NCBI GenBank assembly: GCA_030657355.1
Contig: CP131056.1
Span: 3,368,501-3,432,500, forward strand
Direction of reading: 5' to 3'
Length of the DNA: 64,000 nt
Origin: Radicibacter daui
GTDB lineage: Bacteria; Pseudomonadota; Alphaproteobacteria; Radicibacterales; Radicibacteraceae
Part shown: positions 8,101 to 18,070 of the stretch, in pieces
Layout: the number at the start of each line of letters is the position of its first letter
Position numbering within the stretch: position 1 is the stretch's first letter
Made by a program: the position numbers and the translations under genes
Notes under the pieces: generated by a model
What the model was told of the DNA's origin: nothing
Database searches by the model: none
What the model saw: the letters and a program-made list of their open reading frames with translations, nothing else

Positions 8101-10335
8101 ATGCTCCGTTCGCTCGGAATCGCCCAGAAGCTGGGTCTGATCGTCGCTCTCTTCATCATCCCCATCGGCTACATCATCTTTTCTTTCGTAACAGTGGAAG
8201 AGCAGGTGATCGCCTTTAGCGACAAGGAGCGTGTCGGCACCGCCTATCTGAGCGCGCTTGAGCCTGTAGACAAGGCGCTTGCCGCTGCCGCCATAACCGG
8301 CAAGGCCCCCGATGCTGCCGGCCTTGCAGACAAAATCGCTGCAGCCGAAGCCGCGTTCGGCTCCGACATGAACGCACAGAGCGAGGCTGGAGCCGCCGTC
8401 AAGGCCGTCCGCAGCGCCGGGGGCGGTATGGCTGCCAACGACGCCCGGGCAGCTGTGGGCACCCTGATTGCCCGTGTCGGCGACCAGTCCAACCTTATTC
8501 TCGATCCCGACCTCGACAGTTTCTATGTGATGGACCTGCTGCTCCTGAAGCTGCCGGAAGCCGTCAAGGATACCGTCGACGCCTCCCTCCTCATTGAAGA
8601 TGTCAAGAGCGACAGCAAGATCGAGCAGGACGAACAAGTTTCCCTTATCGTCGCCTATGGCAATCTAGAAAAAATGGCCAGTGCGATGGAGGCCTCCCTG
8701 GCCTCGGCCTATAGCGGCAACGACGACGGCGCCGTCAAGCAGGCGCTGGACAAGATCGCCGGGGATGCAGCCGGCGCCGTGCGGTCCGTCAGCGCGGCCC
8801 TCAAGGCAGGAGAGGCCAGCCAGCAGCAGGTTCTGAGTGAACTGGAAACCCTCTCCAGCTATCGCACGGCCCTTGCCGCCGAGCTTAAGCGCCTGCTGGA
8901 TGCCCGCATCCACTCCTTCAACTCGACGCTCCTCGTACATCTGCTGATTACGACGGCCCTGACGCTCGGCATTCTGCTGACCGTCATCCTCTTCCTGCGC
9001 AAGAGCGTCACCGGGCCAATCCGGCAACTGACCTCCGCCATGGAACACCTTGCCGATGGCAAGCTCGATGAAACCATTCCGGGAACCACCCGCGTTGACG
9101 AGCTTGGTGCGATGGCCAAGGCCACCGAAGTCTTCCAGCTGGCGGCACGCCAGAATGTAAAGCTGGAAGAGGAAAAGCGCGCCGAACAGGAATCCCGCGC
9201 CCGCCGCCAGGCCGGTCTCGAGGCGCTGGCCCGTGACTTCCAGGTCGCCACCGCCGACCAGCTGCGCGGCGTTGCTGCGGCCGCCACCGAGCTGCAGGCA
9301 ACGGCCGCCGGCCTCAGCGAACAGGCCGATGGTGCAGCCACCCGGGCGCAGGAAGCCGCGACCAGTGCCGAAGCGGCAAGCCACAATGCCCGCACCGTCT
9401 CCGGTGCGGCGGGTGAGCTTGCCAATACCAGCCGCGAAATCGATACCCAGCTGGGCCGTGCCCGCACCACCACGCAGGCCGCAGTCGCCGAAGCCGGCAA
9501 TGCCCGCGCCATGGCCGATGAGCTGACGACCGTGGTCGCCGGCGTCGGGCAGATCGTCTCCTTCATCCAGGAGATCGCCAGCCAGACCAACCTCTTGGCC
9601 CTTAACGCCACCATCGAGGCGGCGCGCGCCGGTGAAGCCGGCAAGGGCTTTGCCGTGGTGGCGAACGAGGTCAAGAACCTTGCCGCCCAGACCGCCAAGG
9701 CTACCGAAGAAGTGCAGGCCAAGGTCGGCGCAGTGGGCGAGGCCGGGCGCAAGGTTGCCGATCTCGTCGAGCGGGTAACGGCCACCATCGCCGCCATCGA
9801 CGACAGCTCCAACGCTATCGCCACCGCCGTCAGCGCCCAGAACGAGGCGACTTCCGGCATCACCCGCAACATCTCGGAGGCCGAAAGCCGCACAGGCGAG
9901 GCTTCCGCCAGCATCGCCGGCGTGCAGGAAGCAACCGAGTTCACCAAGGTTGCCTCGACCCAGCTGCTTGCTGCCGCCTCCGAACTTTCCACCCAGGCCG
10001 AAGGCCTGCGCACCGAGATGGAAAGTTTCCTCTCCCACATGTCCCGTGCCGGCGAACGGCGCGAGTATGAGCGCAAGGACATCGATGCCGAAGCCGTGCT
10101 CAAGACCCGCAGCGGCGACGTCAAGCTGCGCGCGGTCAACATTTCCGAGGGCGGCGTTGCCCTTTCCGGCAACGCTCCCTGCCGGTCGGGTGAGGAGGTC
10201 CAGATTTCCCTTGGCGGCGTCAGCATCGTGGGCCGGGTTGTCGAAAAGGACGGCAACGCCTTGCGCATCCAGTTCCACTTCGATGATGCCAGCCAGCAAA
10301 AGGCGGCCAGGCTGTTCCAAACCTATGCGGCCTGA
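8101..10335 (+). CDS. Methyl-accepting chemotaxis protein with C-terminal PilZ domain
   Basis: A 744-residue inner-membrane chemoreceptor. Membrane helix 1 is at about 14-36 and helix 2 at about 278-300, enclosing a largely helical periplasmic sensor domain. A HAMP domain (about 300-355) and a long signalling coiled coil follow, with the conserved hairpin tip ([20 protein letters not shown]) near 500-520. Residues about 650-744 form a PilZ domain with Arg654-x3-Arg658 and Asn680-x-Ser-x2-Gly685, the c-di-GMP-binding motifs. The start at 8101 has an AGAGG ribosome site; a frame opening at 8026 is rejected. It should couple c-di-GMP levels to CheA signalling, as described for Azospirillum Tlp1. 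It appears to be a single-gene unit. Confidence 0.93.
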   Translation: MLRSLGIAQKLGLIVALFIIPIGYIIFSFVTVEEQVIAFSDKERVGTAYLSALEPVDKALAAAAITGKAPDAAGLADKIAAAEAAFGSDMNAQSEAGAAVKAVRSAGGGMAANDARAAVGTLIARVGDQSNLILDPDLDSFYVMDLLLLKLPEAVKDTVDASLLIEDVKSDSKIEQDEQVSLIVAYGNLEKMASAMEASLASAYSGNDDGAVKQALDKIAGDAAGAVRSVSAALKAGEASQQQVLSELETLSSYRTALAAELKRLLDARIHSFNSTLLVHLLITTALTLGILLTVILFLRKSVTGPIRQLTSAMEHLADGKLDETIPGTTRVDELGAMAKATEVFQLAARQNVKLEEEKRAEQESRARRQAGLEALARDFQVATADQLRGVAAAATELQATAAGLSEQADGAATRAQEAATSAEAASHNARTVSGAAGELANTSREIDTQLGRARTTTQAAVAEAGNARAMADELTTVVAGVGQIVSFIQEIASQTNLLALNATIEAARAGEAGKGFAVVANEVKNLAAQTAKATEEVQAKVGAVGEAGRKVADLVERVTATIAAIDDSSNAIATAVSAQNEATSGITRNISEAESRTGEASASIAGVQEATEFTKVASTQLLAAASELSTQAEGLRTEMESFLSHMSRAGERREYERKDIDAEAVLKTRSGDVKLRAVNISEGGVALSGNAPCRSGEEVQISLGGVSIVGRVVEKDGNALRIQFHFDDASQQKAARLFQTYAA

Positions 10336-10367
10336 AAAACCACTCACCTTCAGCAGCACCTGAAAAC

Positions 10368-10400
10368 AAAACGGCCTCCCTTTACGGGGAGGCCGTTTTT
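10368..10400. terminator. Bidirectional terminator between the chemoreceptor and lrp
   Basis: ACGGCCTCCC and GGGGAGGCCGT form a long GC-rich stem around a TTTACG loop, with A-run before and T-run after. It can end both the + strand receptor and the convergent minus-strand Lrp gene. Confidence 0.9.
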
Positions 10401-10421
10401 GCTGTGCCCTTGGGGCAGCGC

Positions 10422-10934
10422 TTATTCCTTGTCGTCATCCTCGTCCGGCTCCGGTCCGGACTCGACATCGATCGGCACACCCGCTTCCTGCTTTGAGGCG
10501 CGGATGGCGAGAGAGGATTTGACATGCGCCACGTTCGGCGCCGCCGTCAGCTGGGTGGTGAGGAAACGCTGGTAGGCGTCCCAGTCCTCGGCCACCACCT
10601 TCAGCAGGAAATCGGTCTCACCGGCCAGCATGTGGCACTCACGCACCAGCGGCCAGGCTTCCACCATCTGTTCGAACTTGCGCAGGTCGGTCTCGGCCTG
10701 GCTGTTAAGGCCGACATGGGCAAAGACCGTAACCCCGAAGCCGAGCGCCTCCGGCGCCACATCGGCATGGTAGCCCCGGATATAGCCCGCTTCTTCCAGG
10801 GCACGCACACGCCGCAAACACGGCGGAGCGGAAATTCCGGCGCGGCGCGCCAGTTCCACATTGGTCATGCGCCCGTCGGCCTGCAGGTCACGCAGGATTC
10901 GTCGGTCTATCCGGTCCAGTTTTACCCTGCGCAT
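10422..10934 (-). CDS. Lrp/AsnC family transcriptional regulator
   Basis: A 170-residue regulator with an N-terminal winged helix-turn-helix (LDRIDRRILRDLQADGR through ISAPPCLRRVRALEEAG) and a C-terminal RAM/AsnC ligand domain (about 65-145). An acidic tail ends in DEDDDKE. The ATG at 10934 is chosen because the HTH starts there; the frame is open far upstream through the ELM1-type gene but is not coding. It probably responds to an amino acid. An Lrp gene next to trxB is common in alphaproteobacteria. The tail of about 20 residues beyond the usual end is acidic and lineage-specific in look. Confidence 0.95.
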   Translation of the reverse strand: MRRVKLDRIDRRILRDLQADGRMTNVELARRAGISAPPCLRRVRALEEAGYIRGYHADVAPEALGFGVTVFAHVGLNSQAETDLRKFEQMVEAWPLVRECHMLAGETDFLLKVVAEDWDAYQRFLTTQLTAAPNVAHVKSSLAIRASKQEAGVPIDVESGPEPDEDDDKE

Positions 10935-11126
10935 CGGCTCTCCGCAGATTATCGAAACAGCCCCAAAATCGGGACATAAACAACACCCAGCACCCCTTGG
11001 GCGCAATGATATTACCCGAGCGGCCCGGCTCTGCCAAATGGTTCGCCGGCCCTGCCCGCACCCAAGTCTCTGATCAAGCCAAGAAAACAGCTTTCCCGCA
11101 GGCCGAGGCAGCGCTATGCCACCATC

Positions 11127-12161
11127 ATGACCTCCCGGAATCTGCCTGACAGCTGGCCAAAGGCCCGGCCCACGACATGGATTGTGACCGATGGCAAGGC
11201 CGGAATGGTCAACCAGTGCCTCGGGCTGGCGGAACGTATCGGCCTTGCGCCAGAGGTCAAGCGGATAACGCTGCGCCCGCCCTTCCGGCAGCTGGTTCCC
11301 TATCTGCGTCTCGGCCTTTCCCATGCCTTTGCGCCGGGCAGCGATGCCCTCGCCCCGCCCTGGCCGGATGTCGCCATCGGCTGCGGGCGGGCCGCGATTG
11401 CCGCGCTTCTGGCCATCAAGCGCGGCTCGCGCGGGCGCAGTTTCATTATCTATACGCAGGATCCGCGCATCAGCCCGCGGCACTTCGACCTGCTGGTGGT
11501 ACCCGAGCATGACCGGCTGGTGGGACAAAATGTCATCACCACCAAAGGCGCCTTGCACCGGGTGACGCCCGAGCGGCTGGAGGCGGAAAAGCCCCGCTGG
11601 GCGCAGCAGTTTGTTGCGCTGCCCGGACCGCGTGTCGCCGTCTCCATCGGCGGCACCAGCGCCGCCTATCCCTTCGGCCCGGCGGAAGCAGGCGAACTGG
11701 GCGCCAGCCTCGCCGCGCTGGCTCGCGGACGCAGTGCAGCGGGCGACGGCCAGCCGGTCTCGCTGATGGTCACCTGCTCGCGCCGCACCTCGCCCGAATG
11801 CCGCTCGATCCTTGAGGCGCATCTGGTGGGCCTGCCCAACTGCTATTTCTGGGACGGCAGCGGTGACAATCCCTATTTCGGCATGCTGGCCCATGCCGAT
11901 GCCATCATCGTCACCTGCGACAGCGCCAACATGGTCTCCGAGGCCGCCTCGACCGGAAAGCCCGTGCTGGTGGCCGAACTGGAAGGCGGCAACGCCAAGT
12001 TCCGGCGCTTTCTGGACAGTCTTTATGCAAGCGGTGCCGCCCACCCCTTTTCCGGGGTTCTGGAGCTGTGGGAACCCCGGCCGCTGGATGAGACCGGCAA
12101 GGCCGCGGCAGCGGTGCGCGAGCGGCTGGCCGCCCGGGGGCTTTGGCCACAGCAGGCCTGA
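11127..12161 (+). CDS. ELM1-type protein (mitochondrial fission ELM1 family, DUF1022)
   Basis: A 344-residue protein of the family named after plant ELM1. The N-terminal WIVTDGKAGMVNQC motif, the GRAAI segment, IYTQDPR, and the later TCDSANMVSEAASTGKPV block mark the family and give it a glycosyltransferase-B-like look. The bacterial function is not established; a nucleotide-sugar-binding role is suggested by the fold. It is divergent from lrp and upstream of trxB. No signal peptide is seen, so it is probably cytoplasmic or peripheral. Confidence 0.88.
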   Translation: MTSRNLPDSWPKARPTTWIVTDGKAGMVNQCLGLAERIGLAPEVKRITLRPPFRQLVPYLRLGLSHAFAPGSDALAPPWPDVAIGCGRAAIAALLAIKRGSRGRSFIIYTQDPRISPRHFDLLVVPEHDRLVGQNVITTKGALHRVTPERLEAEKPRWAQQFVALPGPRVAVSIGGTSAAYPFGPAEAGELGASLAALARGRSAAGDGQPVSLMVTCSRRTSPECRSILEAHLVGLPNCYFWDGSGDNPYFGMLAHADAIIVTCDSANMVSEAASTGKPVLVAELEGGNAKFRRFLDSLYASGAAHPFSGVLELWEPRPLDETGKAAAAVRERLAARGLWPQQA

Positions 12162-12457
12162 GCCGGACAAGCCCCGCGATTCGCTGCCATCAGGAGCGGC
12201 CACGCCGCTTGCCCCCTACAGAATGGGGTCGTTGTGCGCACACCCTACTACAAGATGAAGCTGGACTATTATGGCCCGCGCCAAGATTCATGCGGGCCTT
12301 GCCCCGCCCGGCCGGGCGGGGTGCTGTGGCGAGCTTAACAGTCCCTTTACCCCGCCCTGCCCACTTGCTCAGATAGGCCAACCGAGATTTCCAAGACCGC
12401 CTGACCCCCGTGCCCTGACCGGCGCGCGCCGGCGGCAAGCATAGAGCCTGTCAGATC

Positions 12458-13435
12458 ATGTCCAATACGCACCGCAGCAAGGTTCTCATCATCGGCGGCG
12501 GCCCGGCCGGCTACACGGCGGCCATCTATGCCGCACGCGCCAACCTGAAGCCGGTGCTGGTTGAAGGCCTGCAGCCGGGCGGACAGCTGACCATCACCAC
12601 CGATGTCGAGAACTATCCGGGTTTTGCCGAGGTGATCCAGGGCCCCTGGCTGATGGAGCAGATGCGCGCCCAGGCCGAGCATGTCGGCACCCAGATGGTG
12701 GCGGACATGATCACCGAGGTGGATTTCTCGCGCCGCCCCTTCATCGCCAAGGGTGATGGCGGCACCACCTATGTGGCCGATACCGTCATCATCGCCACCG
12801 GCGCCCAGGCCCGCTGGCTCGGCATCGAGAGCGAAAAGACCTTCCAGGGCTTTGGCGTCAGCGCCTGCGCCACCTGTGACGGCTTCTTCTATCGCGGCAA
12901 GCAGGTGATCGTGGTCGGCGGCGGCAACACGGCCGTCGAAGAGGCGCTCTACCTCACCAACCATGCCGAGAAGGTGGTGCTGGTGCATCGCCGCGACAGC
13001 CTGCGCGCCGAACCCATCCTGCAGGACCGCCTCTTCGCTCACCCGAAGATCGAGGTGGTGTGGAATGCGGCACTGGAAGAGATCGTCGGCGAAAGCCAGG
13101 GCATCATGAAGCAGGTGACGGGCGTCAAGCTGCGCGACACCCGCACCGGCGCGGTTACCGAACGCGCGATCGACGGTGTCTTCGTCGCCATCGGCCATGA
13201 CCCGGCGACAAAGGTGTTCCGTGGCCATGTCGATATCGATGCGGACGGCTACATCCTCACCAAGGCGGGCCGTCCGGAAACCAACGTGCCCGGCGTGTTC
13301 GCCGCCGGCGACGTGACCGACCACATCTATCGCCAGGCGGTGACTGCCGCCGGCATGGGCTGCATGGCCGCGCTGGATGCCCAGCGCTTCATCGAGACCC
13401 ATGGCGTGGCGGACGAGGCGGCAGCGGCCGAATAA
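12458..13435 (+). CDS. trxB: Thioredoxin reductase
   Basis: A 325-residue flavoprotein that reduces thioredoxin with NADPH. The FAD motif GGGPAGYTAAIYAARA is at residues 13-28, the redox-active disulfide is Cys137-Ala-Thr-Cys140, and the NADPH motif GGGNTAVEEAL follows. The C-terminal FAD motif lies in GVFAAGDVTD. It keeps the cytosolic thiol pool reduced. It lies between the ELM1-type gene and the ompW terminator; 296 bases upstream hold no recognised gene. Confidence 0.97.
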   Translation: MSNTHRSKVLIIGGGPAGYTAAIYAARANLKPVLVEGLQPGGQLTITTDVENYPGFAEVIQGPWLMEQMRAQAEHVGTQMVADMITEVDFSRRPFIAKGDGGTTYVADTVIIATGAQARWLGIESEKTFQGFGVSACATCDGFFYRGKQVIVVGGGNTAVEEALYLTNHAEKVVLVHRRDSLRAEPILQDRLFAHPKIEVVWNAALEEIVGESQGIMKQVTGVKLRDTRTGAVTERAIDGVFVAIGHDPATKVFRGHVDIDADGYILTKAGRPETNVPGVFAAGDVTDHIYRQAVTAAGMGCMAALDAQRFIETHGVADEAAAAE

Positions 13436-13464
13436 GCCGCAGAAGCCTTACCGCACAAAAGACA

Positions 13465-13502
13465 AAGGGCGCCGGCAGCCCCCACCGCCGGCGCCCTTTT
13501 TG
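13465..13502. terminator. Bidirectional terminator between trxB and ompW
   Basis: AAAGGGCGCCGGC pairs with GCCGGCGCCCTTTTT. It lies 30 bases after trxB and 15 bases after the convergent ompW stop, so it can serve both genes. Confidence 0.9.
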
Positions 13503-13516
13503 TCAGCTACGCCCGA

Positions 13517-14206
13517 TCAGAAGCGGTAGCCGACACCCACGCCCACCAGCCACGGATCGAGATCCACGTCGGCCTTCACCGGTGCGGCAAGGCCGGCATC
13601 GATGGTGGCGGTGGTGCTGAGGAAGAGCTTCTTGACGTCGACATTGAGCGACCAGCGATCGTTGATCGCGTAGTCCATGCCAGCCTGGAACGCATAGCCG
13701 AAGCTGTCGTCATACTTGATGTGCTGCGCATCGCCATGATCGGCGTTGTAGAAGATGGTGTAGTTGATGCCGGCGCCGACATAGGGGCTGAAGGTGCCGT
13801 GCGGATTGAAATGGTACTGCGCCGTCAGCGTCGGCGGCAGCAGCCAGACAGAGCCGAGATCGAGATTGCCGAGCGGCGTGTTCTTGGCCGAGATGTCGTG
13901 CTTGCTGGTGCCGAGGATGAGTTCGGCGGCAAAATTATCGGTAAAGAAGTAGCTGATATCGAGTTCGGGGATGGTGTTGTTATCCGCATCGGCCGACCCG
14001 GAGATGTGCGAGCCGCCATTGCTGAGGCTGCTGTCGACATCCGGCGCCACCAGCACGGCACGGCCGCGCACCAGGATGTCGCCGGCCTGCTTCTCGGCAT
14101 GGGCCGGCGCGGCGGCAAACAGGGCACCGGCAAGGGCAAGCGCGCTCACGGCCAGCAGCGGAGCCGGCAGCCTGCGGGCGTCGGCACGGTTCTTGTTGTT
14201 GTTCAT
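13517..14206 (-). CDS. ompW: OmpW family outer-membrane protein
   Basis: A 229-residue protein with an N-terminal signal peptide (about 1-37, cleaved near AHAEK) and an eight-strand beta-barrel pattern. OmpW hallmarks are the start of the mature protein (DILVRGRAVLVAP), the ELDISYFFTDNFAAEL strand, YVGAGINYT, and the C-terminal Phe (GVGVGYRF) that targets the BAM complex. OmpW proteins are small barrels with a hydrophobic channel thought to pass small hydrophobic compounds. The start has a strong AAGGGGG ribosome site. Confidence 0.93.
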   Translation of the reverse strand: MNNNKNRADARRLPAPLLAVSALALAGALFAAAPAHAEKQAGDILVRGRAVLVAPDVDSSLSNGGSHISGSADADNNTIPELDISYFFTDNFAAELILGTSKHDISAKNTPLGNLDLGSVWLLPPTLTAQYHFNPHGTFSPYVGAGINYTIFYNADHGDAQHIKYDDSFGYAFQAGMDYAINDRWSLNVDVKKLFLSTTATIDAGLAAPVKADVDLDPWLVGVGVGYRF

Positions 14207-14394
14207 GGTAAACTGCCCCCTTCAAGGCAAGTGATCTCCCTGGCCGCAAGGCACCCGCCCGGCGCACCCGGTTCCCGATCTCTGGATCATTGACAGGGGT
14301 AGTTGTGCGCCGCCGGGAAAGCCGGCGGCTCTGATCTGGATCAATTAGTCAGGGGCCTTGGACAAAGCGTCCGGCAGCCTGTGGCCGGCCCGCC

Positions 14395-16431
14395 TCACGG
14401 CAGGAGGCGCAGCAGATCCATCTTGGCGAGCCACAGCAGGCTGCGGTCGACGGCCTCGGGCGCGGCAGCTGCAAACCGTGCCCGTGCCCCGGCCACCTGC
14501 CGCACCTCACCCGCGGCCACGGCGGCCAGCAAGGCGGCCATTTCCACCGGCCTCAGCACCAGCGTCGCAGCCGGGGCGGTCAGCGGCTCGGTCAGCAGCG
14601 CCGGCAGCCAGTTGCCGGTGCCAAGCGCCGATCCGGCTTCGATCCGGCTTTCCGGCAGCAGGTGATGCGTCGGGTAATGGCTGAAGAGCTCGTAGGGCGA
14701 AAGCCGCGTCGGGCTGACGGCAGGGGGAATGTCAGCCGCCGCCTGCCGCCGTACGGCGAGTTCGGCCGTCAGCGCCTCGATCTGCGGAATGACCACCGAC
14801 CAGTCATAGACCTGGCGCGCCCGCGCGACGCCAGCGGCGCCCATCCGCGCGCGCAGCGCCGGATCGCCGGCAAGCTGCAGCAGGGCGGCTGTGGCCCGGT
14901 CGACATCCACGGCTACATGCTGGGTGGTGCGCAGCAAATAGTCGCCATAAGGGTCGATATGGGCTTCCAGCCGGTTGGCGAGAGCCTCACCACTCTGCGC
15001 ACTACCCATCCAGGTCGGGATCAGGAAGCCCTGTTCCCCGTCCTCCACACTTTCGCGGTAACCGTCCCAGTCGCTGACGATCACCGGCAGCCCCGCCGCC
15101 ATCGCCTCGATGGGGGTAAGGCCGAAGGTTTCCTGGATGTTGTCCGGCAGGGAGACGAAGATATCGCCTGCCGCCCAGATGTCGCGCCGCACCTCCGCCT
15201 GCCGCCCGTCGAGCTTGTGCAGGGTTATGTTGGGGCACAGCGCCTGCGCCGCGCGGTCAAAGGCCGCTTCGGTCTGCGGGTCGGGAAACCAGCCGGCCTG
15301 GATCAGATGCCAGCGCCCGCTTCGTCCGGCGGCACGCGCCTCGGCCTCCGCACGCGCCAGCGCACGGTAAAGCGGCCAGGGGTTGGCCTTGTGGCGATGG
15401 CAGAGCCGCCCCAGTGAGAGGACGGCGATGTCGTCCCCGGATATGCCAAGCCGCTGCCGCCACAGCTCCCGGGTGCCGGGCCGCGGCGTGAAAGCCGCAC
15501 AGTCTATACCGAGCGGGATGACCGGCAATTGCGGCAACACCGCCGGATCGGGCCGGCTGCCCAGCCGGTTTGCAAGCTGCCCGGCCCGCGCCTCCAGCAC
15601 ACGTTCCATCATCTGCCTGACCGACTGCGACGGGCAGATCACCGCGTCCCATGGATGCAGCGGCGCGGTCCAGAAATCAGCAATGCCCTCCATCGCGCTT
15701 TCGGTCGAGGTGGTATGCGTCATGCCCACAAGGCTGAAGCGGCTCGCCCCGGTCCGCGCCCGCCGCCAGCCGAGCCAGCCGATATCAGGCGCCGGGTAAA
15801 GCAGCGCCCCCACCCGCTGGAGCGGAGCAAGATCGCCGCCAAACGTCCAGCCGACCGGCAGCTGCGGCCGCTCCGCTGCTGCCAGCGTGGCGACCGCCGT
15901 TGCCGCGGACGGCCCCAGGGTCACCACATGGGCGGCATCGGCCCCGGTATGGCGCAGCCAGCCGCGCAGTAGCCCTTCATTGGCCACCTGCCGCCCCATC
16001 ACGCCGCGCGGGTCCACCTGATAACCTTCGCCGACATAGAAGAAGGCAAGACGCGCCCGGGCCTGACGCTCGGGCGTTGCCCCATGGCCGTCGCTGAAGG
16101 CCGCTTCCGCGCCCGCCACATCGCCAAGGGCATAAAGCGCCAGTGCCGCGCCGGAGGCGGCTTCGCCCGTCCGTGGCGCGGCCGCCAATACCTGCCGCCA
16201 GAAGCCGAGCGCTTCTTCCCAGCGTTTCAGTGCGGCAAGGGCCCGTGCCGCGCCCAGCAAGGCCTCAAGGGCGCCCGGGCGCTGGGCGAGAATTTGCTGG
16301 TGGATGGCAAGTGCCCCTTGCGCATTGCCTGCGGCAAGGCGGTTTGCCGCTTCTGCAAGCGCGGCCTCCAGCGACATGCGCTTTTCTGCCGGCTCCGCTC
16401 CGGCCCCGGCGGCGTTCTGCTCAGCTGTCAT
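14395..16431 (-). CDS. TPR-containing group 1 (GT4-like) glycosyltransferase
   Basis: A 678-residue protein. Residues about 15-135 form TPR-like helical repeats, followed by a GT-B fold glycosyltransferase. The C-terminal nucleotide-sugar site shows the E-x7-E motif in ETFGLTPIEAMAAG, then LPVIVSDWDGYRESV. There is no signal peptide, so it probably acts on the cytoplasmic face of the membrane. The acceptor is unknown: no polysaccharide cluster surrounds it. A run of short tandem repeats sits just upstream of its start and could affect expression. The N-terminal TPR would fit a protein partner or protein acceptor. Confidence 0.85.
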   Translation of the reverse strand: MTAEQNAAGAGAEPAEKRMSLEAALAEAANRLAAGNAQGALAIHQQILAQRPGALEALLGAARALAALKRWEEALGFWRQVLAAAPRTGEAASGAALALYALGDVAGAEAAFSDGHGATPERQARARLAFFYVGEGYQVDPRGVMGRQVANEGLLRGWLRHTGADAAHVVTLGPSAATAVATLAAAERPQLPVGWTFGGDLAPLQRVGALLYPAPDIGWLGWRRARTGASRFSLVGMTHTTSTESAMEGIADFWTAPLHPWDAVICPSQSVRQMMERVLEARAGQLANRLGSRPDPAVLPQLPVIPLGIDCAAFTPRPGTRELWRQRLGISGDDIAVLSLGRLCHRHKANPWPLYRALARAEAEARAAGRSGRWHLIQAGWFPDPQTEAAFDRAAQALCPNITLHKLDGRQAEVRRDIWAAGDIFVSLPDNIQETFGLTPIEAMAAGLPVIVSDWDGYRESVEDGEQGFLIPTWMGSAQSGEALANRLEAHIDPYGDYLLRTTQHVAVDVDRATAALLQLAGDPALRARMGAAGVARARQVYDWSVVIPQIEALTAELAVRRQAAADIPPAVSPTRLSPYELFSHYPTHHLLPESRIEAGSALGTGNWLPALLTEPLTAPAATLVLRPVEMAALLAAVAAGEVRQVAGARARFAAAAPEAVDRSLLWLAKMDLLRLLP

Positions 16432-16971
16432 CTGCAGGCGGCCCTTCCATCCCCGTTACACTCTGGCCCGTTCCACTCTGGCCCGTCCAACTCTGGCCCC
16501 GTCCAATTCTGGCCCCGTCCAATTCTTGTCTTTGTATCGTTCTACCCGTCCCCAGGGTGCCACCATGCCGGTCAGCGCGGCGATTAGGCAACACCGGGTG
16601 CCCGATTTGTCACTTTATGCCGCAAATTCCGCACGCCGCCTTCGCTCTGGATTGGACAACCCGGCTGTGGTCGCTATCATGGCATGCGCAGGACGCATAG
16701 CCGTCATGCAAAGGTTAATCGCACAGGACGGGCTGCCTTGGTTGGCGGCGTCATGTGTGGGCTATATCAAGGGCCTGCCTGAATGCGCTGGGGGGCTTGC
16801 GCATAAGGTAGTAGGAAACCGGAACTTCCGGGCGGGCCGGCATGGCCAGCGCCGGCAGATATCCGGTAACAGGGCGGCTGATATTCATGCCGCGATGCAG
16901 CATGCCGGCACCGGGCCGGCAGGTGACAAACCCGTCCGGGGGGCGGGAACAGATAATGAAAGGTCGGGGCC
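16432..16971. other. Divergent intergenic region between the glycosyltransferase and lysR
   Basis: These 540 bases contain the short tandem repeat at 16454-16528 and otherwise no gene I can support. A frame of 136 codons from 16565 to 16975 has no ribosome site, no recognisable protein, and overlaps the lysR start, so it is not called. Promoters for both flanking genes are expected here. Confidence 0.5.
16454..16528. repeat. Short tandem repeat, about five 15-16-base units
   Basis: Units run CGTTACACTCTGGCC, CGTTCCACTCTGGCC, CGTCCAACTCTGGCCC, CGTCCAATTCTGGCCC and a final partial CGTCCAATTCTTG. The copies differ at one to three positions. The array begins 22 bases upstream of the glycosyltransferase start, inside its likely leader or promoter. 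Confidence 0.85.
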
Positions 16972-17874
16972 ATGATGGACTGGGACAAGCTGCGGGTTTT
17001 TCATGCGGTGGCAGAAGCGGGCAGCTTCACCCATGCGGGAGACCGGCTCAATCTCAGCCAGTCAGCCGTCAGCCGGCAGATCAGTTCGCTGGAAGACAGC
17101 CTTAACGTCCCGCTCTTCCACCGTCATGCCCGCGGCCTCATCCTCACCGAGCAGGGCGAGCTGCTGCACCGCACTGCCACCGAGGTCTTCGCCAAACTGT
17201 CGCTGACCGAGGCGATGCTGACGGAATCGAAGGACAAGGCCAAGGGCCCGCTCACCGTCAACTGCACGCTCGCCTTCGGCACCACCTGGCTTGCCCCGCG
17301 CGTGAAGGAATTCCGCGAGATGTATCCGGAGGTCGAGCTCAGCATCGTGCTCTCCGATACCGAGCTTGACCTTGCGATGCGCGAGGCGGATGTCGCCATC
17401 CGCATGACGCCGCCCAAGCAGCCGGAACTCATCCAGCGCCACCTGATGACGGTGCATTTCCACCTCTATGCTTCGCGCGACTATATCGAGCGCCGCGGCA
17501 TGCCGAAAAATGCGGCCGAGCTCAAGGACCACGACATCATCGCCTATAGCGGCGATCACCGTGCCCCCATCCCTTATGTCAACTGGGCGATGGAAGTGGG
17601 CAGCCCGGCCCCGGGCGAGCGTCGTCCGGCGCTGCGAATCAACAACCTTTATGCCATGTCGGTGGCCGTGCAGAGCGGCCTCGGCATCGCTTCCATCCCC
17701 GACTACATGATCACCGATCCCAATGTGGTCCGGGTGGCGACGGAAGATGAAAGCCCCAAGCTGGAAGCCTTCTTCGTCTATGCCGAGGAACTGCGCCAGA
17801 GCAAGCGCATCGCTGCCTTCCGCGACTTCCTGGTGCAGAAGCTGGCCGAGGCGGAAGACTTCCGCCAGCAATGA
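16972..17874 (+). CDS. LysR family transcriptional regulator
   Basis: A 300-residue regulator. The N-terminal winged HTH (about 4-62) contains FHAVAEAGSFTHAGDRLNLS and the recognition helix QSAVSRQISSLE. The periplasmic-binding-like effector domain follows (about 90-295). Two in-frame ATGs lie at 16972 and 16975; both are served by the purine-rich AAAGGTCGGGG. A LysR gene near trxB is a recurrent alphaproteobacterial arrangement, here separated by the ompW and glycosyltransferase genes. The target and inducer are not evident. Confidence 0.93.
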   Translation: MMDWDKLRVFHAVAEAGSFTHAGDRLNLSQSAVSRQISSLEDSLNVPLFHRHARGLILTEQGELLHRTATEVFAKLSLTEAMLTESKDKAKGPLTVNCTLAFGTTWLAPRVKEFREMYPEVELSIVLSDTELDLAMREADVAIRMTPPKQPELIQRHLMTVHFHLYASRDYIERRGMPKNAAELKDHDIIAYSGDHRAPIPYVNWAMEVGSPAPGERRPALRINNLYAMSVAVQSGLGIASIPDYMITDPNVVRVATEDESPKLEAFFVYAEELRQSKRIAAFRDFLVQKLAEAEDFRQQ

Positions 17875-18070
17875 CAGTTGCGTGACCATCTCATAGCCAC
17901 GTAGTGACTAAGAGATAGGCACAAGCGCGCATTGCAGTTTCCCGAGGCAGAAATGGCGGTTTTTGTGGGGTTTTGCCCCAGAAAAGCCACCAGCCATGCG
18001 GCGCCTGCACGGCTGGGTCACGAAATCATGCCTTCAAATCGGGCACCATCACCGATACATATGTTTGTGA

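Noticed and set aside
10935-12203. Extended N-terminus for the Lrp gene (frame open to 12203)
   Set aside because: The HTH begins at 10934 and the extra frame is antisense to the ELM1-type gene.
16454-16528. CRISPR-like array
   Set aside because: Units are 15-16 bases, directly adjoining without spacers; a simple tandem repeat.
16565-16975. 136-codon frame upstream of lysR
   Set aside because: No ribosome site, unfamiliar composition, and overlap with the lysR start.
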